From positions 1 through 9,066 of the forward strand of contig CAMWQF010000100.1 in assembly GCA_947176285.1 (NCBI GenBank): 9,066 nucleotides of DNA. Reading direction: 5' to 3'. Made by a program: the position numbers and the translations under genes. This document shows, piece after piece, positions 6,380 to 9,066 of the stretch; the stretch's first letter is position 1; every line of letters starts with the position of its first letter. The DNA is from an uncultured Porphyromonadaceae bacterium. Its GTDB lineage: Bacteria; Bacteroidota; Bacteroidia; Bacteroidales; Muribaculaceae. A model generated the notes under the pieces. The model had not been told where the DNA came from, searched no databases, and saw only the letters and a program-made list of their open reading frames with translations.

Positions 6380-7168
6380 ATGCATACAAGAGAGGAAAAG
6401 TTAGAGGCATTTGGGAAACTTCTTGATGTGCTTGACACATTGAGGGAGAAATGTCCATGGGATAGGAAGCAGACCAATGAGTCACTTCGCCCTAACACGA
6501 TTGAAGAAGTATATGAACTATGTGATGCTTTGATAGGGAACGATGTACCCAATATAAAAAAGGAACTTGGTGATGTGCTTCTTCATGTAGCTTTCTACAG
6601 CAAGATAGCAGACGAAAAGGGTGAATTTGACATAGCCGACGTATGCAATGCATTGACCGACAAACTAATCTTCCGTCATCCTCATATATATGGAGAAGTC
6701 AAGGCAGATACAGCAGACGCAGTTGCCGACAACTGGGAACAAATCAAGCTAAAGGAAAAAGATGGGAATAAGACAGTATTGTCGGGAGTGCCGGGATCGC
6801 TACCCGCTCTTATAAAAGCATATCGGATTCAGGAGAAGGCAGCCCATGTCGGATTTGACTGGGACTCTCCGGAGCAAGTTTGGGATAAAGTTAAGGAAGA
6901 GACGGCAGAGGTAGAAACAGAGATTAAAGCCGGTAATAAAGAGGGAGTAGAGAAAGAATTCGGAGACTTATTCTTCTCAGTAGTGAACGCTGCAAGACTA
7001 TATGGAGTGGTGCCAGAAAATGCCCTTGAATTAACAAATAGGAAATTTATCAGACGCTTCAACTATCTTGAAGCAAAAGCCAAGGAATTGGGACGGAACC
7101 TAAAAGATATGACTCTTGCAGAGATGGATAAATATTGGGAGGAGGCTAAGAGGGAAGAGGAAGAGTAA
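6380..7168 (+). CDS. mazG: Nucleoside triphosphate pyrophosphohydrolase MazG
   Basis: MazG hydrolyses NTPs and dNTPs to the monophosphate plus pyrophosphate. It acts as a house-cleaning enzyme, and in E. coli it also affects ppGpp levels. The 262-residue protein has the double-domain layout of the E. coli type (about 263 residues). CPWDRKQT (25-32) is the family signature. The first MazG domain has the EExxE...ELGD metal site (Glu42, Glu43, Glu46, Glu62, Asp65) and KLIFRHPHIYGEV (95-107). The second repeats it as EExxE...EFGD (Glu173, Glu174, Glu177, Glu193, Asp196). The frame is open upstream to a TTG near 6350, but family members begin as MHTREEKLEAF does, so ATG 6380 is the better start. 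No Shine-Dalgarno is visible; the leader is A-rich. There is no mazEF toxin-antitoxin pair beside it. topB follows in the same direction after 96 bp. Confidence 0.96.
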   Translation: MHTREEKLEAFGKLLDVLDTLREKCPWDRKQTNESLRPNTIEEVYELCDALIGNDVPNIKKELGDVLLHVAFYSKIADEKGEFDIADVCNALTDKLIFRHPHIYGEVKADTADAVADNWEQIKLKEKDGNKTVLSGVPGSLPALIKAYRIQEKAAHVGFDWDSPEQVWDKVKEETAEVETEIKAGNKEGVEKEFGDLFFSVVNAARLYGVVPENALELTNRKFIRRFNYLEAKAKELGRNLKDMTLAEMDKYWEEAKREEEE

Positions 7169-7170
7169 AA

Positions 7171-7196
7171 AGTATAGAGTATAGAGTATAGAGTAT
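7171..7196. repeat. Heptamer tandem repeat AGTATAG, 3.7 copies
   Basis: Three perfect copies of AGTATAG (7171-7177, 7178-7184, 7185-7191) and a partial fourth, AGTAT (7192-7196), start 3 bp after the mazG stop codon. A perfect short repeat like this can change copy number by slipped-strand replication. It lies between mazG and topB and so cannot alter a reading frame, but it could alter spacing or leader length for topB. It is not palindromic and is not a terminator. Confidence 0.85.
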
Positions 7197-7197
7197 T

Positions 7198-7234
7198 GGG
7201 ACAGGGGGCAAGGGACAAGAGTTAAGGGGACGGG
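7198..7234 (+). other. G-tract cluster, possible G-quadruplex
   Basis: Five runs of three or more G occur within 37 bases on the plus strand (7198-7200, 7204-7208, 7212-7214, 7226-7229, 7232-7234), separated by 3, 3, 11 and 2 bases. Four runs would suffice for a three-layer quadruplex, either in the non-template DNA strand or in a mazG-topB transcript. One long loop makes stability uncertain. The block is followed by a long A/T-rich stretch leading to the topB ATG. Confidence 0.45.
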
Positions 7235-7264
7235 AGATAATTTTAATTTTTAAGTATATTTTTT

Positions 7265-9066
7265 ATGATACTTTGTATCACTGAGAAACCGAGTGTTGGG
7301 TCAGATATCGCTAAGATATTGGGAGCGGATGTGAGACGCGATGGTTATTTCGAGGGGAATGGCTATTGCGTAAGTTGGACCTTTGGCCATTTATGTGAGC
7401 TAAAAGATCCGGCAGACTACACCCCGGATTGGAAACGATGGTCGCTTTCAGCTCTTCCGATGATACCTGAAAGATTTGGCATCAAGCTAAAGGATGACAA
7501 AGGAATACAACATCAATTTGAAGTGATCGAACGCCTTATAAAGAAATGTGAAAAGGTGATCAACTGCGGTGATGCCGGGCAAGAAGGGGAACTGATACAA
7601 AGATGGGTGATGCAGAAAGCCGGTTGCGACAAACCGGTAGAACGACTCTGGATCTCTTCGCTGACTGACGAATCTATCAGAGAGGGATTTGAGCATCTGA
7701 GGCCGCAGAAAGAGCTAGAAAGCTTATATATAGCCGGATTGTGCAGAGCCATAGGAGACTGGATACTTGGCATTAACGCAACGAGACTATATACTCTTAA
7801 ATATGCTGAAAGAAATGACAGCAGAAACAATGTACTCTCAGTGGGGAGGGTCCAAACCCCTACCTTAGCGCTCGTAGTGAACAGGCAGAAAGAAATAGAA
7901 AACTTTGTGCCTACCACTACCTATGAACTACGCACCTTATACCGCGATGTAACATTCACTTCTAATGTTAAGGCATTCAAGACAGAGGAGGAAGGTCAAG
8001 GGAAACTTAAGGAAGCTGCAGAAAGCGAGTTTGAAGTTACCGATGTGGCGAAAAAGAAAGTAAAGGAGGCACCCCCAAGGCTCTTCGACCTTACAAGCCT
8101 TCAGGTGGAAGCCAACAAAAAATATGGACTCAGTGCCGACGAGACGTTGAAAACCATTCAGTCTCTTTATGAGAAGAAACTCACGACATATCCTCGTGTG
8201 GACACTACGTATCTGACTGATGACGTATATCCTAAATGTGGACCGATTCTCAACGGGCTTGGGTATTATCAGGAGGTTTTAAAACCAATTAGAGGGAAGA
8301 AACTTTTGAAAAGCAAGAAGGTTTTTGATAACTCTAAAGTCACTGACCACCATGCAATCATTCCGACCGGTGTGCCGGCACAGATGCTGACAAAGCCGGA
8401 ATGGGAGGTGTATGACCTTGTAGCGCGTCGCTTTATATCAGTTTTCTTCCCGGACTGTATTTATGACCAGACTCAAATAAAAGGAAGAGCCGGAAAAATT
8501 GAGTTCAAGGCTTCAGGAAAGAGGATAGCAGAGCCGGGATGGAAGAGCGTATACGAGTGGAACAACGGCAATGATAAGGGAGAAACTAATCAGCCATCCA
8601 AAGATGAAAACCCGGATGACGAAAAAACCTTGCCGGAATTTTCAAAGGGTGAGAAAGGTATACACAAGCCGTTTTTGGGTAAGAAGACCACTACTCCACC
8701 GAGTTACTATACAGAGGGCACGCTGCTGAAAGCAATGGAGACTGCAGGCGCATCTGTCGACGATGAAGAACTTAGAGAGGCATTGAAAGCGAATGGCATC
8801 GGGAGACCTTCTACTCGCGCAGCAATAATCGAGATACTGTATAAGAGAGCTTATATAAGAAAGCAAGGGAAGTCGCTGAGGGCTACCGATGCCGGAATCG
8901 AGCTTATCGGACTGATTAAGGAGGAACTTCTGAAGAGTGCAAAATTGACAGGTATATGGGAAGGACGACTCCGCGCTATTGAGCGAGGCGATTATAGTGC
9001 CTCAGAGTTTATAGCCCAACAAAAAGGGATGATCAATGAAATTACCCTTTCCGTGCTCCGAGATCC
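7265..9066 (+). CDS. topB: DNA topoisomerase III (type IA), 3' end cut off by window
   Basis: A type IA topoisomerase that passes single strands through a transient break to decatenate and resolve replication and recombination intermediates. The frame runs open from ATG 7265 through 600 codons to the window edge; full-length relatives are roughly 650-700 residues. The N-terminal Toprim domain starts MILCITEKPSVGSDIA with Glu7 and has GDAGQEGE at 102-109. That gives Asp103, Gly105 and Glu107 where the standard motif is DxDxE. RAIGDWILGINATRLY (161-176) and SVGRVQTPT (192-200) are conserved core motifs. The catalytic tyrosine is Tyr309 in TTYPRVDT. DHHAIIPTG (361-369) and GIGRPSTRA (511-519) follow. 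A polar, acidic linker covers about 432-463. The ATG start fits the family N-terminus exactly. It has mazG 96 bp upstream and may be co-transcribed. No conjugation genes are visible, so a chromosomal housekeeping copy is likelier than a mobile-element one. Confidence 0.96.
   Translation, partial: MILCITEKPSVGSDIAKILGADVRRDGYFEGNGYCVSWTFGHLCELKDPADYTPDWKRWSLSALPMIPERFGIKLKDDKGIQHQFEVIERLIKKCEKVINCGDAGQEGELIQRWVMQKAGCDKPVERLWISSLTDESIREGFEHLRPQKELESLYIAGLCRAIGDWILGINATRLYTLKYAERNDSRNNVLSVGRVQTPTLALVVNRQKEIENFVPTTTYELRTLYRDVTFTSNVKAFKTEEEGQGKLKEAAESEFEVTDVAKKKVKEAPPRLFDLTSLQVEANKKYGLSADETLKTIQSLYEKKLTTYPRVDTTYLTDDVYPKCGPILNGLGYYQEVLKPIRGKKLLKSKKVFDNSKVTDHHAIIPTGVPAQMLTKPEWEVYDLVARRFISVFFPDCIYDQTQIKGRAGKIEFKASGKRIAEPGWKSVYEWNNGNDKGETNQPSKDENPDDEKTLPEFSKGEKGIHKPFLGKKTTTPPSYYTEGTLLKAMETAGASVDDEELREALKANGIGRPSTRAAIIEILYKRAYIRKQGKSLRATDAGIELIGLIKEELLKSAKLTGIWEGRLRAIERGDYSASEFIAQQKGMINEITLSVLRD

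Noticed and set aside
6380..7168. mazG as part of a toxin-antitoxin or phage-defence cassette
   Set aside because: No mazE/mazF or other toxin-like gene is adjacent, and the protein is the ordinary double-domain housekeeping form.
7513..7917. A 134-codon minus-strand frame inside the topB region
   Set aside because: The plus strand here encodes conserved Toprim and core motifs of topoisomerase III without interruption, so the minus-strand frame is a shadow.
7265..9066. topB as a marker of a conjugative transposon
   Set aside because: Bacteroides mobile elements can carry topB-like genes, but its neighbours here are housekeeping genes, and no tra, mob or integrase gene, or attachment site is visible.

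Overview
The window looks like chromosomal DNA of a Bacteroidales bacterium (Bacteroides/Muribaculaceae type). The protein families are the versions seen in that order: a 598-residue double-domain SppA, an archaeal-like 460-residue phosphohexosamine mutase, a DUF4827-like lipoprotein, and a topoisomerase III with the Bacteroidetes-style Toprim motif. Start codons lack clear Shine-Dalgarno sequences and follow A/T-rich leaders. The central intergenic region carries TAnnTTTG boxes, the -7 element used by the Bacteroidetes primary sigma factor. I assign the taxon from family resemblance and cannot give a species.

Positions 5-6114 hold five genes, all on the minus strand. In transcription order they are a DHH-family nanoRNase/pAp phosphatase (nrnA), a small lipoprotein (DUF4827-like), a phosphoglucosamine mutase (glmM), signal peptide peptidase (sppA) and the lipid A 4'-kinase (lpxK). 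The gaps are short (87, 65, 36 and 12 bp). I see no convincing terminator or TAnnTTTG box in them, so they may be read largely as one unit from the promoter near 6205. The shared theme is partly envelope: GlmM feeds UDP-GlcNAc for peptidoglycan and lipid A, LpxK phosphorylates the lipid A precursor, SppA degrades membrane-bound signal peptides, and the lipoprotein is exported. NrnA is RNA/nucleotide turnover.

Positions 6115-6379 are a 265-bp divergent regulatory region. It has two oppositely directed -7 boxes about 24 bp apart and a C-run/G-run hairpin in the presumed mazG leader. From 6380 the plus strand encodes MazG (nucleoside triphosphate pyrophosphohydrolase). A 96-bp spacer with a heptamer tandem repeat and a G-tract cluster follows, then the first 600 codons of topoisomerase III (topB), which is cut off by the window end.

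There is no tRNA, rRNA, CRISPR array, insertion sequence, phage gene or defence cassette. I do not see an undescribed multi-gene system. The points worth a second look are small: short tandem repeats in three spacers, an imperfect inverted GC-rich repeat flanking mazG, a possible G-quadruplex before topB, back-to-back overlapping promoters, active-site variants in TopB and GlmM, and an uncharacterised FKBP-like lipoprotein between nrnA and glmM.
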